From Alteromonas sp. BMJM2 (GTDB taxonomy: Bacteria; Pseudomonadota; Gammaproteobacteria; Enterobacterales; Alteromonadaceae), in the NCBI RefSeq assembly GCF_027257845.1, contig NZ_JAPVOT010000003.1, positions 248,001 through 312,000 of the forward strand: DNA of 64,000 nt, in the 5' to 3' direction. A program made the position numbers and the translations under genes. The notes below the pieces were generated by a model. That model searched no databases. It was given only the letters and a program-made list of their open reading frames with translations, and was not told the origin of the DNA. Shown here one piece after another: positions 27,701-35,971 of the stretch; within the stretch, counting starts at the first letter, position 1, and every line of letters begins with the position of its first letter.

Positions 27701-27831
27701 GTGGTCCGGGCGCAGAAATACAAAGACCATTGGCCATTGTCGTGATTGGCGGGTTAATTACTTCTACGTTTATAACACTGTACTTATTGCCCATTGGCTA
27801 CTATTACTGGGAGCGAAGAAAACATGCCTGA
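24763..27831 (+). CDS. Heavy-metal RND efflux pump (CzcA/CusA-like)
   Basis: 1022 aa, full RND length with 12 expected membrane helices and two large periplasmic loops. N-terminal VDAFPDISPTQVKVI is the typical HME-RND opening. Helix 4 has GLVIAIGMLVDGAVVVVENT, carrying the Asp and Glu of the proton relay. Overlaps the adaptor by 4 bases and the DUF3240 gene by 8. The HME class exports divalent (Czc/Cnr) or monovalent (Cus) metals; the GMLVDGAVVVVEN relay is closer to the divalent type by impression only. The metal is therefore uncertain. Confidence 0.9.
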   Translation: MIGRIIQFSLVQRLFILCVFLALVLFGYRAWLTLPVDAFPDISPTQVKVIMKADGMTAEEMEAQITQPIEVELLGIPHQTILRSTTKYAITSITLDFEEGTDIYWARQQVSARLAAVNSILPSIVEGGLAPMSTPLSEMFMFTIENPSLSLQERKSILDWEIRPALRTVAGVADVNVLGGYTRTFQFTPNIAKLNAFEFDIDQLSSALQQANINGSVGRIKAGVDSLVIRTEGRATSIDTLGSIIVGNYQNEPIALKQLGVISLGSLTRYGGVTRDGEETTQALIVALKDSNTAEVVSDVMTKLGAIEQTLPAGTTLDVFYNRKTLIDTAVGTITSALGQAVIIVVLVLGLFLGNVRASFVVALVIPVVVLLTFLAMKVTGLTANLMSLGGLVIAIGMLVDGAVVVVENTVSQLGKAQHLPRLHLIYRATRAVAVPVIAGTAIVIVVFVPLLTLTGLEGKLFSPVAMTIVYAMLASVITALTLIPVVASFVLTNKDGATPGYLIKLQTLYRHSLGILLTHSKLLVGAVLCLLLLSGILFNYLGKTFMPVMDEGDIIVQLEKSPTISLASSLALDKQVELALLAEFPEIQHIVARTGSDELGLDPMGLNETDIFLQLSPSDTWRFDNKSALEAAIREALAHFPGMNIGFTQPIQMRVSEMLTGTTGTLAIKIFGNDFTQLSTIANDIADVVRDQDGAVDVNATLIEGGDFLSVVPKPGVALTYGMSTSSLSQYVKMQISGLHVGDVIQGRVRTPIYFGDLEHGEALLTSPAQLNDLMILMPNNEMLPLSALADIQRTQGPAIIEREKALRFSVVTSNVEGRDLVGFVDSVRNAIDSDINLPAGYSVEYGGEFENQIRASNNLMTVIPIVIVIIILILFTIFGRWSLALLILANVPFALMGGVFGLFVTGEYLSVPASVGFIALLGVAVLNGVVMISYYEDLKGKAMSLYELVKNGAVARLRPILMTATTAMFGLLPLAFASGPGAEIQRPLAIVVIGGLITSTFITLYLLPIGYYYWERRKHA

Positions 27832-28126
27832 AACGGTTAACCTTACTGTTTATGTAGAACAAAAGCGCAAAGAGGACGTAATAGATTGTTTATTGCCGCT
27901 CACTTGTATTTCTGGCTTTTCGATATCGTCATGCTTTGGTTACAGTCGTGACAACGCCAAACTAGACCTTGCTGAACAGGTGGCGGGCGGGCGACAGCTT
28001 TGGAAGCTTGATATTCTGCATCGTAATGACGACACCGATGCGATTATCGACGCACTACGCTGTATTAATACACATAATCCTATGCGTTATATGATATCGC
28101 CTGTCATTTCACATGGGCATATTTGA
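27824..28126 (+). CDS. DUF3240 family protein associated with metal efflux
   Basis: 100 aa from the ATG at 27824 within the pump gene's last codons. A PII-like small ferredoxin-fold pattern: NLTVYVEQKRKEDVIDCLL, then a loop, GRQLWKLDILH, and IDALRCIN. DUF3240 proteins are often encoded after CzcCBA-type pumps and are thought to be cytoplasmic regulators or metal sensors; the mechanism is not established. Residues HGHI at the C-terminus and four cysteines could bind metal. End of the four-gene operon. Confidence 0.8.
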   Translation: MPETVNLTVYVEQKRKEDVIDCLLPLTCISGFSISSCFGYSRDNAKLDLAEQVAGGRQLWKLDILHRNDDTDAIIDALRCINTHNPMRYMISPVISHGHI

Positions 28127-28455
28127 CCCACTTTAAAACCGCAAATACGTTAACTCGAATCACAGAGTTATCCGCATAAAATTTGATACCGCAAGTACAA
28201 CAAACTGTAAGTATAAGATGCCGTTGAGTTTTACTGAACACCAGCGCTCAATAGCCCTTATTAACTTATAGTTAAGTAATCAAATTTATGATGAGAATTC
28301 CTTGAAAATTACCACATATAAAAAGCGTTTCACTTTATAGTGAATGGCATCTTCAACATTTCACAGAAGCTGATTTACAGCGTGAGATAAATGTAAGCCA
28401 TCGCTTTGCAAGCAATCACTTTGGCTAACCTCGAGGAATAACATGAAGGAGCTAT
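28127..28455. other. Intergenic region before tesB-like gene
   Basis: About 330 bases with no plausible coding frame. Contains an inverted repeat TTCACT-TTAT-AGTGAA at 28329-28344, a candidate operator 112-127 bases upstream of the thioesterase gene. No clear terminator for the efflux operon was seen. Confidence 0.4.
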
Positions 28456-29325
28456 ATGAAAGGATTGTCACCAACCTACTTATTAACTGAGTTGCTGGAT
28501 GTTAACGCTTTAGAAAATGACGAGTTTTTAGGGCATAGATTAGCGTCGTCTACCGGCCGAGTATTTGGTGGTCAAGTATTAGCACAAGCGTTAATGGCAG
28601 CGTCGAAAACGGTATCAGCCGATAAACGTGTGCACTCTTGCCATAACTACTTTATTCGCCCAGGTGACTGCGAGGAAGACATCGTTTTCAAGGTACATCG
28701 CGACCTCGATGGCCGCAATTTTAGCAACCGAAGGGTGGTTGCTCTTCAACACAATAAACCTATTTTTAATTTGATTGCCTCATTTCAAGGTACAAGCGAC
28801 GGGTACCAACATCAAATTGACATGCCAGTTGATATTCCACCGCCAGATAACTTGTTGAACGAGAATGCATTGGCTGAAAAACATAAAGACGTATTGCCAA
28901 AGCATGTGTATTCCATGCTTAACCGCTACCGCAGCGTTGAGGTGAGGCCAATTAACGAAGAAGCTCATTTTTTAAGAAGTGACAAAAAACTGAGTCAGGC
29001 TACCTGGTTTAGAGCAAAAGAGGCGCTGCCGAGCAATACCGCATTACACCGCGCCATATTGGCTTACGCCACCGACTTAACCCTATTGAGCACAAGCGGC
29101 CGACCACACGAAATGCTATGGATGGATGAGAATGTAGCAACTGCAAGCATAGACCACACCGTATGGTTTCACGCCAACGACATTAAAGTAGACCAATGGT
29201 TACTCTATTTGATGGATACGCCTTGGACGGGCAATGGCCGAGGGCTTAACCGCGGCAGTATTTTCACGCAATCTGAAGAGCTGGTGGCGTCAGTCGCACA
29301 AGAAGGGTTAATTCGTGTTAAGTAA
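28456..29325 (+). CDS. tesB: Acyl-CoA thioesterase II (TesB-like)
   Basis: 289 aa, the usual length of TesB, a double-hotdog enzyme hydrolysing acyl-CoA to fatty acid and CoA. Family features: FGGQVLAQALMAASKTV in the first hotdog helix, RPGDCEEDIVFKVHRDLDGRNFSNRRVVALQ, LAYATDLTLLSTSG (position of the catalytic Asp), and GRGLNRGSIFTQSEELVASVAQEGLIR at the C-terminus with the conserved Gln and Thr/Ser positions. AAGGAGCTAT immediately precedes the ATG. An SDR gene follows by 19 bases, so they may be co-transcribed. Confidence 0.9.
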   Translation: MKGLSPTYLLTELLDVNALENDEFLGHRLASSTGRVFGGQVLAQALMAASKTVSADKRVHSCHNYFIRPGDCEEDIVFKVHRDLDGRNFSNRRVVALQHNKPIFNLIASFQGTSDGYQHQIDMPVDIPPPDNLLNENALAEKHKDVLPKHVYSMLNRYRSVEVRPINEEAHFLRSDKKLSQATWFRAKEALPSNTALHRAILAYATDLTLLSTSGRPHEMLWMDENVATASIDHTVWFHANDIKVDQWLLYLMDTPWTGNGRGLNRGSIFTQSEELVASVAQEGLIRVK

Positions 29326-29344
29326 TGTTTTATAAGGACAAAAT

Positions 29345-30106
29345 ATGTATCAAGATTTAGAAGGCAAAGTAGCATTGGTCACCGGCGGTAGCTTTGGTAT
29401 TGGTCGCACCACTATTTTAGAATACGCCAAAAATAAGGCCAAAGTGGCTATTGCTGATATAGACGAAGCAGGCGCACACGCGGTAGCTGAAGAGGTGCGT
29501 TCTCTTGGTGGCGAGGCAATAGTTATAAAGGCAGACGTTTCTAAGTCGGCAGATGTAAAAGCCATGGTTGATGCGGTAGTAGCGCACTATGGCTGCTTAG
29601 ACATTGCCTTTAACAATGCAGGTATCGACTTAGATCACACCTACCTAGCAGACGCCGAAGAAGATATGTTCGATAAGCTAATGGCGGTCAACGTGAAAGG
29701 CGTATGGCTTTGTTTGAAATACGAAATTGCGCAAATGATGAAGCAAGGTGGCGGCGTAATTGTGAATACCGCCTCTATAGGCGGAGTGGTATCTGCGCCT
29801 AAAATGGGAATATATGGCGCAACAAAGCACGCTGTAGTTGGTTTAACGAAAACCGCCGCCGTAGAATATGGCAGAAAAGGCATTCGCGTGAATTCTGTAT
29901 GCCCCGGTGTTATTAATACTGACATGACAACACGAGCTTTTGAAAAAGATCCTAAAACTGCTCAGCTAGCAACGCGTGCACACCCTATCGGCCGTCTAGG
30001 CGAAGCGCAGGATATCGCCAACGGCGTAATGTACTTAAGCTCTAATCAATCGTCGTTTTTGTTGGGTCATCAGTTGATGATAGAAGGTGGTTTCACCGCG
30101 CTTTAG
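29345..30106 (+). CDS. Short-chain dehydrogenase/reductase (SDR)
   Basis: 253-aa classical SDR. The NAD(P)-binding motif TGGSFGIG is at residues 14-21, NNAGID near 91-96, the catalytic Ser in NTASIGG near 142, and YGATK (Tyr, Lys) near 157-161. PGVINTDM follows as usual. The ADIDEAG after the second strand (acidic residue) favours NAD(H) over NADP(H). Substrate unknown. It lies 19 bases after tesB, which hints at fatty-acyl or hydroxyacyl metabolism (inference). Convergent with the amidohydrolase gene 12 bases downstream. Confidence 0.9.
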   Translation: MYQDLEGKVALVTGGSFGIGRTTILEYAKNKAKVAIADIDEAGAHAVAEEVRSLGGEAIVIKADVSKSADVKAMVDAVVAHYGCLDIAFNNAGIDLDHTYLADAEEDMFDKLMAVNVKGVWLCLKYEIAQMMKQGGGVIVNTASIGGVVSAPKMGIYGATKHAVVGLTKTAAVEYGRKGIRVNSVCPGVINTDMTTRAFEKDPKTAQLATRAHPIGRLGEAQDIANGVMYLSSNQSSFLLGHQLMIEGGFTAL

Positions 30107-30118
30107 CAGCAGTGGGAG

Positions 30119-31849
30119 TTAGTTTTCTCTCCTGTATACCACCTGCCCATTGACGACAGTCATGGCTACGTCTGCTTTAAGAATATCAGCTTCGTCTATT
30201 GTCATTAGGTCGCGATTAAATATCGTGAAATCGGCGTATTTGCCCACCTCTATAGAGCCGCGCAGATGCTCTTGAAATGCCCCGTAGGCAGGCCAAATAG
30301 TCAGCATTTTAAGGGCGGTCTCTCTTGAAACCGCCTGTTCTGGGTGCCAACCTTCGCCCGAAGTACCATCCAGTCGCTTTCTGGCTACGGCAGCGTAAAA
30401 CTCTATCCGTGGGTCGCCTACTTCTACCGGTGCGTCTGAGCCTGCTACCACTTTTAAGCCTTTATCAACCAGTGATTTCCATGGGTAAGCATAGGCTAGT
30501 CGCGCTTGGCCTAATCTAGCCCCAGCAAAGTTTAAATCGCCAATGCCGTGACTAGGCTGCATTGAGGGGATAACGCTTAAATCTACAAAGCGCTGCTGAT
30601 CGCGTGGCGTTATTATTTGAGCGTGCTCCATACGCCAGCGCAAATCTTGCTGTGCCCACTCTTCTTTAGGCACTGTGTTATACGCCTCTTCGTACCAATT
30701 TAGCAGCGAGCGTACTGCTCTATCGCCAATAACATGGGTTTGTACTTGCGCACCATGTTGCAGTGCTTTGTGCAATATGGGCACTAGGGCTTCTTGAGTA
30801 ATGCGGTTCATAAACCCATTGTGCGGTGCATCAGAATAGTTTTCTAATAGTGCAGCACCTCGCGAGCCTAATGTACCGTCGATAAACACCTTAATGCCTC
30901 TTACATCAAACATATCATCGGCGGTTTTTTCGCGCCCACGGATGAATAGCTGTTCGGCCTGTAAAACGGGAATTGACGCGTACACTCTATGCAGCATGTC
31001 GCCTTCTTGATGAATTTGCTGCATTAAATCGACTAAGCGATAGGGCATGCCGGCATCTTGGGTTTGTGTCCAGCCCATAGCAACATTAGCCTGTAACCCT
31101 CTTAATAAGTTATCTTTTAAATAGGCATCGGTGTCTTTAGGAATAATATCACGAAACACGTTCATGGCATTGGCAAGCACGTACCCCGTTAGCTCGCCTG
31201 ACTCGTCGCGCTCAAATTTACCGCCTTCTGGGTCTGGCGTGTGGCGAGTTACGCCAGCCAGTTCTAACGCTTTGCTGTTTACCAGCGCAGACACACCGTC
31301 AGCACGGGGCATAAATAACGGCTTATTTGCGGTAAAACCATCTACATCATGGCGACTTAAAAAGCGCTGTTCATCGGTCCATTCACGCTCTATCCACCCG
31401 CGACCTAATACCCAATTGTTATCAGGTACGCTGCTTGCCCAATTTTCTATTTCTTGTACGGTTTGCTTTAGCGTGGGCACACCAAATAAGCTTAAGGTTT
31501 TGGTGCGTTTACCTACGCCTTCTAAATGCTGATGGCTGTCGGTAAAGCCTGCAAATACGGTTTTCCCGGCCATATCAATACTGTTGGCATTACCGCACAT
31601 GTATTTTTTGGCTGCTTCGTTTGAGCCTACGAACACTATTTTATTACCGAGGCTCGCGACCGCTTGCGCCTTCCACTGTGAGTCATTTGCCGTATAAACA
31701 GTGGTATTGTGCAGCACTAAATCGGCTTTTTCGCATGCAGATGTTGAAGTGATAGTAGCGGTAGAAGCCGCATTAGAAGGCACTACCGCAATGCTTGGCT
31801 GGGTAAAAGCTAAGGCCGTTAGCGACAATAAAAAGCGTAATTTATACAT
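30119..31849 (-). CDS. Exported YtcJ-like amidohydrolase
   Basis: 576 aa with a signal peptide (about residues 1-21). Amidohydrolase-superfamily TIM-barrel enzyme of the YtcJ/TIM-barrel amidohydrolase-3 group: the small N-terminal beta domain (LVLHNTTVYTAND), the metal motif FTDSHQHLEG (HxH), a barrel strand with QTHVIGDRAV, and the metal Asp in VVAGSDAPVEVGDP near residue 490. Such enzymes hydrolyse N-acyl or amide bonds; the substrate is unknown. Export suggests scavenging of extracellular compounds. Confidence 0.82.
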   Translation of the reverse strand: MYKLRFLLSLTALAFTQPSIAVVPSNAASTATITSTSACEKADLVLHNTTVYTANDSQWKAQAVASLGNKIVFVGSNEAAKKYMCGNANSIDMAGKTVFAGFTDSHQHLEGVGKRTKTLSLFGVPTLKQTVQEIENWASSVPDNNWVLGRGWIEREWTDEQRFLSRHDVDGFTANKPLFMPRADGVSALVNSKALELAGVTRHTPDPEGGKFERDESGELTGYVLANAMNVFRDIIPKDTDAYLKDNLLRGLQANVAMGWTQTQDAGMPYRLVDLMQQIHQEGDMLHRVYASIPVLQAEQLFIRGREKTADDMFDVRGIKVFIDGTLGSRGAALLENYSDAPHNGFMNRITQEALVPILHKALQHGAQVQTHVIGDRAVRSLLNWYEEAYNTVPKEEWAQQDLRWRMEHAQIITPRDQQRFVDLSVIPSMQPSHGIGDLNFAGARLGQARLAYAYPWKSLVDKGLKVVAGSDAPVEVGDPRIEFYAAVARKRLDGTSGEGWHPEQAVSRETALKMLTIWPAYGAFQEHLRGSIEVGKYADFTIFNRDLMTIDEADILKADVAMTVVNGQVVYRREN

Positions 31850-32271
31850 GTTTTCCCTTTCTATTTTATTATTTTTTGGCTCATTAATTTGCTATTAAGT
31901 AGGTAAGCTTGGCGTCTTAAACCCAATACAAATTGCGAAGCTAAGCTGAATATAACGCAAAGCTAAATAGTAAAAAACTGATGATGCCGGGCACGGATAA
32001 ACACCACAGGTATACAATCTATAACACCACTGTTTGTTAAGACTCACAATAGTTTCTTTTTTGCTCTTTAAGTTATTACTCCCTTAAAGCGCATTTTTCC
32101 CTAAACCGCTCAATCACACACAATAACCAGTTGTAGGTTGTGCAGCGGCACAAGCGGCCGAGGATGTTTTTACCTATGCTGCGCTGAACCTTGGCGAAAG
32201 CACTACTTTTGAACTAAATTCTTTTTTTGCAGGTTGTGCTATGTTTTGTACAGAAAGCACGGGAGTTTTTT
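31850..32271. other. Intergenic region between amidohydrolase and H-NOX genes
   Basis: About 420 bases between divergent genes. Bases 32125-32343 are open in one forward frame and run into the H-NOX gene in another frame, but there is no start codon or family match, so I do not call a gene. No clear operator or terminator seen. Confidence 0.4.
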
Positions 32272-32817
32272 ATGTACGGCATGGTAAACAAATTCATATC
32301 TACCACGGTAATAAACCGCTATGGCGAGCATGCTTGGAACGACATTAAGCAGTCTATTGATGATTATGAATCGTCCTTTATTGAAATGCAGCCCTATGCC
32401 GATGACGTTACGTTTGGACTGGTTGGCGCTTGTGTTACTCATCTCAATGTTGATGCTGCAATGTTCTTACGTCAAATGGGTGAGGATTGGGTGAAAGAAA
32501 CCTCTCAAGGTAGTTACCGCGCTATGTATGCCCTTGTGTCTGGCGGTGCATTTGAATTTCTATCAAATTTAAACAATATGCACCAGGTAATTTCTGCGCA
32601 GCTAAAAGAGCTCGTGCCGCCGTCGTTTCTATGTCAAAAAAATGATGACGGCAGTATTACTATTCATTATTACTCTACCCGAGACGGATTAGAGCCGTTT
32701 GTAGAGGGGCTGCTGTTAGGCGTGTGCAACCACTTTAATGAGCCAGCCACTATTACGTTTGTAGAGACGAAAACTGAAGACACACCGTTTAGCACGTTTC
32801 GTATTAACTTTGTTTAG
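32272..32817 (+). CDS. H-NOX heme nitric-oxide sensor protein
   Basis: 181 aa, the standard stand-alone H-NOX length. It starts MYGMVNKF; GGGAG lies just upstream, so the ATG at 32272 is preferred to the 32227 start. Heme ligand His is in FLSNLNNMHQVI (about residue 105), and the YxSxR heme-propionate motif is present as YYSTRDGL near residue 134. Bacterial H-NOX proteins bind NO at ferrous heme and inhibit or activate a partner kinase or cyclase. The next gene encodes a histidine kinase with an associated N-terminal domain, 8 bases away, matching known H-NOX/kinase operons. Confidence 0.92.
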   Translation: MYGMVNKFISTTVINRYGEHAWNDIKQSIDDYESSFIEMQPYADDVTFGLVGACVTHLNVDAAMFLRQMGEDWVKETSQGSYRAMYALVSGGAFEFLSNLNNMHQVISAQLKELVPPSFLCQKNDDGSITIHYYSTRDGLEPFVEGLLLGVCNHFNEPATITFVETKTEDTPFSTFRINFV

Positions 32818-32825
32818 GAAGCACT

Positions 32826-34073
32826 TTGCAAATTCATACCTTTCAGTTTGAGCTAGACCAGCAGCTCAACCTCAAAAGTTTTTCGCCAGCATTCGGTAAA
32901 ATTTGCGAGCAATTGCATGAAGAAATGCCTTTATTAAGTGCGTTTGAATTAGTATCGCCAAGAATTCAGGTAAGTAAGCAGTTCCTTACTATGTTTAACG
33001 GGCAATTAGTGACTATTTGCCCGTGCGACAAAAAAGATTTTGTTTTTGGTGGGGTGTTTTATCAAATTCCTACTGGCTATTATTTTATCGGTTATCCCCA
33101 GCTTACCGATATGGCGCAGCTTGAAGCCATGAGTCTGTCGCTTAACGACTTTGTTAATCACGATCCTATCAACTTTTACATCGGTACCCTTCAGCTTAAA
33201 GAGAGCCTGTACGAGCACGTTAAAAAGTTAAACAGCGAATTGAAAGCCAGCGCTGAACACTTGGAATCTTTGGTAGCCCAACGTACCAAAGAGTTACTTC
33301 AATCTGAAAAGATGGCCTCGGTAGGTACCCTTGCAGCCGGTGTTGCCCATGAAATAAATAACCCTATTGGCTTTTTGCTAAGCAACTTATCTAGCCTTGA
33401 TGAGTATATGCAAAGTGTTGTGCCGTTGATAACGGCGCTGTCTAATTTATCTGAGACTGACAAAAAAAACATAGAAGACCTTTCGCGAACCAATATTAAT
33501 TGGAACGACTTAGCGTTTATGGCTGAGGATATCTCCCCTCTCATTCAAGAGAGTGTAGAAGGCGCCAAACGCGTGAGCAAGACCGTGTCTGGATTACGCA
33601 GTTTTGCCCACCCTTCTGACTCGAAGCAGGAACAGCTCTCTATTCAATCGGCTATCGATCTTGCCATATCATTGGTTCGCAACGAGTTAAAATACAATGC
33701 CGTGCTGCATTATGAGCCAGGCAACGACTTTTATGTTACCGGTAATTTAACCGAGCTTAGCCAAGTGTTTGTTAACCTGCTGGTAAATGCAGTACATGCT
33801 ATTAGTGAAAACGGGGCGATTGAAATAAATATTAAACCCACAGATAAAGACGTTGTGGTGAGCGTGAAAGACAACGGTTGCGGCATTTTACCGGAGAACC
33901 TCGATAAACTTTTTCAGCCGTTTTTTACCACCAAAGAAATTGGCACCGGTACCGGGCTAGGCCTTGCTATAAGTCACGGTATTATTGAAAGCCACAACGG
34001 CAAAATAAGCATTGAAAGTGAGGTGGGCGAAGGCACGTGCTTTACTATTACACTGCCCGCCGCTCGTTTATAA
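32826..34073 (+). CDS. H-NOX-associated histidine kinase (HnoK-like)
   Basis: 415 aa, apparently from a TTG with AGGAAG upstream. The N-terminal 145 residues resemble the HNOBA (heme-NO-binding associated, PAS-like) domain, followed by a coiled coil (residues 140-165). HisKA has the phospho-acceptor in VAHEINNPIGF (about residue 180). HATPase_c shows N box NLLVNAVHAISEN, G1 DNGCGIL, and G2 GTGTGLGL. No membrane segment, so it is cytoplasmic like its partner. No response regulator is encoded nearby, so the phosphate must go to a distant partner. Probably controls NO-dependent biofilm or motility responses, by analogy. Confidence 0.85.
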   Translation: MQIHTFQFELDQQLNLKSFSPAFGKICEQLHEEMPLLSAFELVSPRIQVSKQFLTMFNGQLVTICPCDKKDFVFGGVFYQIPTGYYFIGYPQLTDMAQLEAMSLSLNDFVNHDPINFYIGTLQLKESLYEHVKKLNSELKASAEHLESLVAQRTKELLQSEKMASVGTLAAGVAHEINNPIGFLLSNLSSLDEYMQSVVPLITALSNLSETDKKNIEDLSRTNINWNDLAFMAEDISPLIQESVEGAKRVSKTVSGLRSFAHPSDSKQEQLSIQSAIDLAISLVRNELKYNAVLHYEPGNDFYVTGNLTELSQVFVNLLVNAVHAISENGAIEINIKPTDKDVVVSVKDNGCGILPENLDKLFQPFFTTKEIGTGTGLGLAISHGIIESHNGKISIESEVGEGTCFTITLPAARL

Positions 34074-34146
34074 AAGACATTTAAACAACTGCAGCACGCC
34101 GTACTAGCTAGAAAGTCAGACGTTGTGTAGCACCAAAACAACACAT

Positions 34147-35220
34147 TCAATGTGCTCGTAAAACAACCACCTTGTCTGAATATTCAGTATGAATATCCAA
34201 GTTATCAGCTAATGCTGCCAGCAAAGCGTCTACATCATTAGTATTAAAAAGACCTGATACTTTTAAACTAGCCAGACTGGTATCGCCAAGTACAATCTCT
34301 CTATCTGTATAACGGCTAACTTCATCGATAACGTGGAGTAGCGAGTCGCCTCTAAATACTAATTTACCCTCTCGCCACGATAGCTGACTTGCCATTTCAT
34401 CCTGACTTACTGCTTCTATCTCTGACTTAGGCATCGATAACAAAGACTTTTGCCCCTTCGTCAGCACCATTGCTTGGGCGTTCTGATTTACCTTTGGGCG
34501 AGTGATAACTTTCTTGTCTTCTAATGAAAAGCTATTCACTTTCACAATTCCCTCAGTGACAAGCAGCTCTAAATCGCCTCGATGATATTGCACATTAAAA
34601 GCAGTGCCTACCGCTTCCATTACCTTGCCCGCTGCTAACACATTAAGTGGGCGCATGGGTTCTTTGGCAACATCAATATGAAGTTCACCCTGAATAAGCT
34701 GAATAACGCGCTTGGTATTAGTAAAGGCAATACTTACCTGCGAATTGGTGTTCAACCAAAGTGTACTGCCGTCTTCTAAGCTTATTGTTTTTTGCTCCCC
34801 GGCTTTGGTAGATGCCTGCAAACTGTAATTCGGCGTTGCCGCTTCAACAGATTCATTCTGATTGGGAAAGTAGGCTTGGAAATAATGTGAACCCTGCCAA
34901 CTTAACAATCCAACCAACAATATCGAAGCCGCCATGGCAAGATAGCGCCTCCGCGGAGCATGGGCACTTTCGGGAGTATGGGGGACGATATCGCTAAGCT
35001 GACTAAGTACCGACATTTTGTCCCATAGAGTTACCATTTCCATAAAAGTAGTCCGATTAAACTCATTCTTTAACCATAGCGTTAATGCGGCTTTATCTTG
35101 TTCTGATAAACCTTCCTCAAGCTTAACCAACCAACGACTGGCTTCATCGAGCACATGTTCATCGGCAACCAAAGGCACCACGTTGTTGTCAGTGTCATGT
35201 TGCTGAAACTCTTTATTCAT
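34147..35220 (-). CDS. FecR-family anti-sigma/signal transducer
   Basis: 357 aa from the ATG at 35220, which overlaps the sigma-factor stop by 8 bases. N-terminal DUF4880 segment (LDEASRWLVKLEEGLSEQDKAALTLWL) facing the cytoplasm, one membrane helix (YLAMAASILLVGLLSWQ, near residue 100), then the periplasmic FecR domain (SLEDGSTLWLNTNSQVSIAF; VLAAGKVMEAVGTAFNV) and a C-terminal STN-like module (LLHVIDEVSRYTDREIVLG). It should relay a signal from the plug/STN domain of the neighbouring TonB receptor to the ECF sigma factor. Confidence 0.9.
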   Translation of the reverse strand: MNKEFQQHDTDNNVVPLVADEHVLDEASRWLVKLEEGLSEQDKAALTLWLKNEFNRTTFMEMVTLWDKMSVLSQLSDIVPHTPESAHAPRRRYLAMAASILLVGLLSWQGSHYFQAYFPNQNESVEAATPNYSLQASTKAGEQKTISLEDGSTLWLNTNSQVSIAFTNTKRVIQLIQGELHIDVAKEPMRPLNVLAAGKVMEAVGTAFNVQYHRGDLELLVTEGIVKVNSFSLEDKKVITRPKVNQNAQAMVLTKGQKSLLSMPKSEIEAVSQDEMASQLSWREGKLVFRGDSLLHVIDEVSRYTDREIVLGDTSLASLKVSGLFNTNDVDALLAALADNLDIHTEYSDKVVVLRAH

Positions 35221-35788
35221 GTGAGTCTCTCTTTGGGGACGCGGTGTATTGATAAGCATTCGACTGGTCGTTGTTTACCGTCTGCCTACGCATAAAAAGG
35301 GTGCATCGCTTAATGCCTTCTGCAATGTGTTTTTCCACTGTTTTTTCACTTATTCCTAACTCTTTGGCAATCTCTTTAAGAGAGTAGCCATATACTTTTT
35401 TTAATACAAATGCACGTCGACATTGCGTAGGAAGCATACGAACCGCGTCGCAGAAATATTTAAATTCTTGCTGAGTGGCCGTGTTGTGACAGGTCTCATC
35501 TTCTATCCCGTTCACTGCACTTTCTAATGCAGTAGCGGCTTCAACGCTGTCGTCTACCATACGCGTATTAGAGCGTTTGAGGTGATCGTAGGCCAAATTT
35601 TTTGCTGTTTTAAATAAAAAAGCTTTCGGCTCTTTTATGTGGGCAGTAGTTTTAGCCTGGCATAACCGCACATACGTGTCTTGTAGAATATCATCTACTT
35701 CTTTAGGCGGCACAAGGCGAGACAACATTTTTGCCATGGAACTTCTTGCCGACATGTAGGCATTGTGTATTGCGGTTTCTACAGGCAT
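35213..35788 (-). CDS. FecI-like ECF sigma factor
   Basis: 191 aa. Sigma region 2 (VPPKEVDDILQDTYVRLCQ; AFLFKTAKNLAYDHLKRSN) and region 4 (LPTQCRRAFVLKKVYGYSLKEIAKELGISEKTVEKHI) are intact. Belongs to the FecI-type cell-surface signalling group, as the fecR gene overlaps it and an STN-type TonB receptor is divergent. A GGGGGA-N14-TCGTCTT element lies 31-57 bases upstream of the ATG, with perfect spacing relative to two other copies, suggesting the sigma factor drives its own promoter. Confidence 0.92.
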   Translation of the reverse strand: MPVETAIHNAYMSARSSMAKMLSRLVPPKEVDDILQDTYVRLCQAKTTAHIKEPKAFLFKTAKNLAYDHLKRSNTRMVDDSVEAATALESAVNGIEDETCHNTATQQEFKYFCDAVRMLPTQCRRAFVLKKVYGYSLKEIAKELGISEKTVEKHIAEGIKRCTLFMRRQTVNNDQSNAYQYTASPKRDSHE

Positions 35789-35818
35789 AGAGTTAATTAT
35801 TTATTATTCTTATTCACT

Positions 35819-35845
35819 AAGACGAGATACCGCGGATTTTCCCCC
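35819..35845 (-). promoter_or_regulatory. ECF-type promoter for sigma/fecR operon
   Basis: On the minus strand: GGGGGAAAAT, 10 bases, TCGTCTT. The same -35-like and -10-like blocks with identical spacing occur at 45254 and 47375. A CGTC-containing -10 is typical of ECF sigma promoters. The predicted start site would fall about 20 bases before the sigma ATG. Confidence 0.7.
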
Positions 35846-35971
35846 AACCTAAATGAAAACACTAATGAAATATAAAAGTTGTTAAAATCTTGTATATAAT
35901 GCGAATTTGATTTACAACAACGTTGGCGTTTACGCGCATTCCAGATGAAAATAAAAAGTTACTAAGCGCAC

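Noticed and set aside
32125..32343. Open forward frame before the H-NOX gene with coding-like composition
   Set aside because: No ATG, GTG or TTG start with a ribosome site, no known family, and it runs into the H-NOX gene in a different frame; likely chance or a very degraded remnant.
35879..35900. TATAAT near TTGTTA upstream of the STN receptor
   Set aside because: The spacing between the two hexamers is only about 10 bases, so it is not a convincing sigma-70 promoter, although some promoter must lie in this gap.
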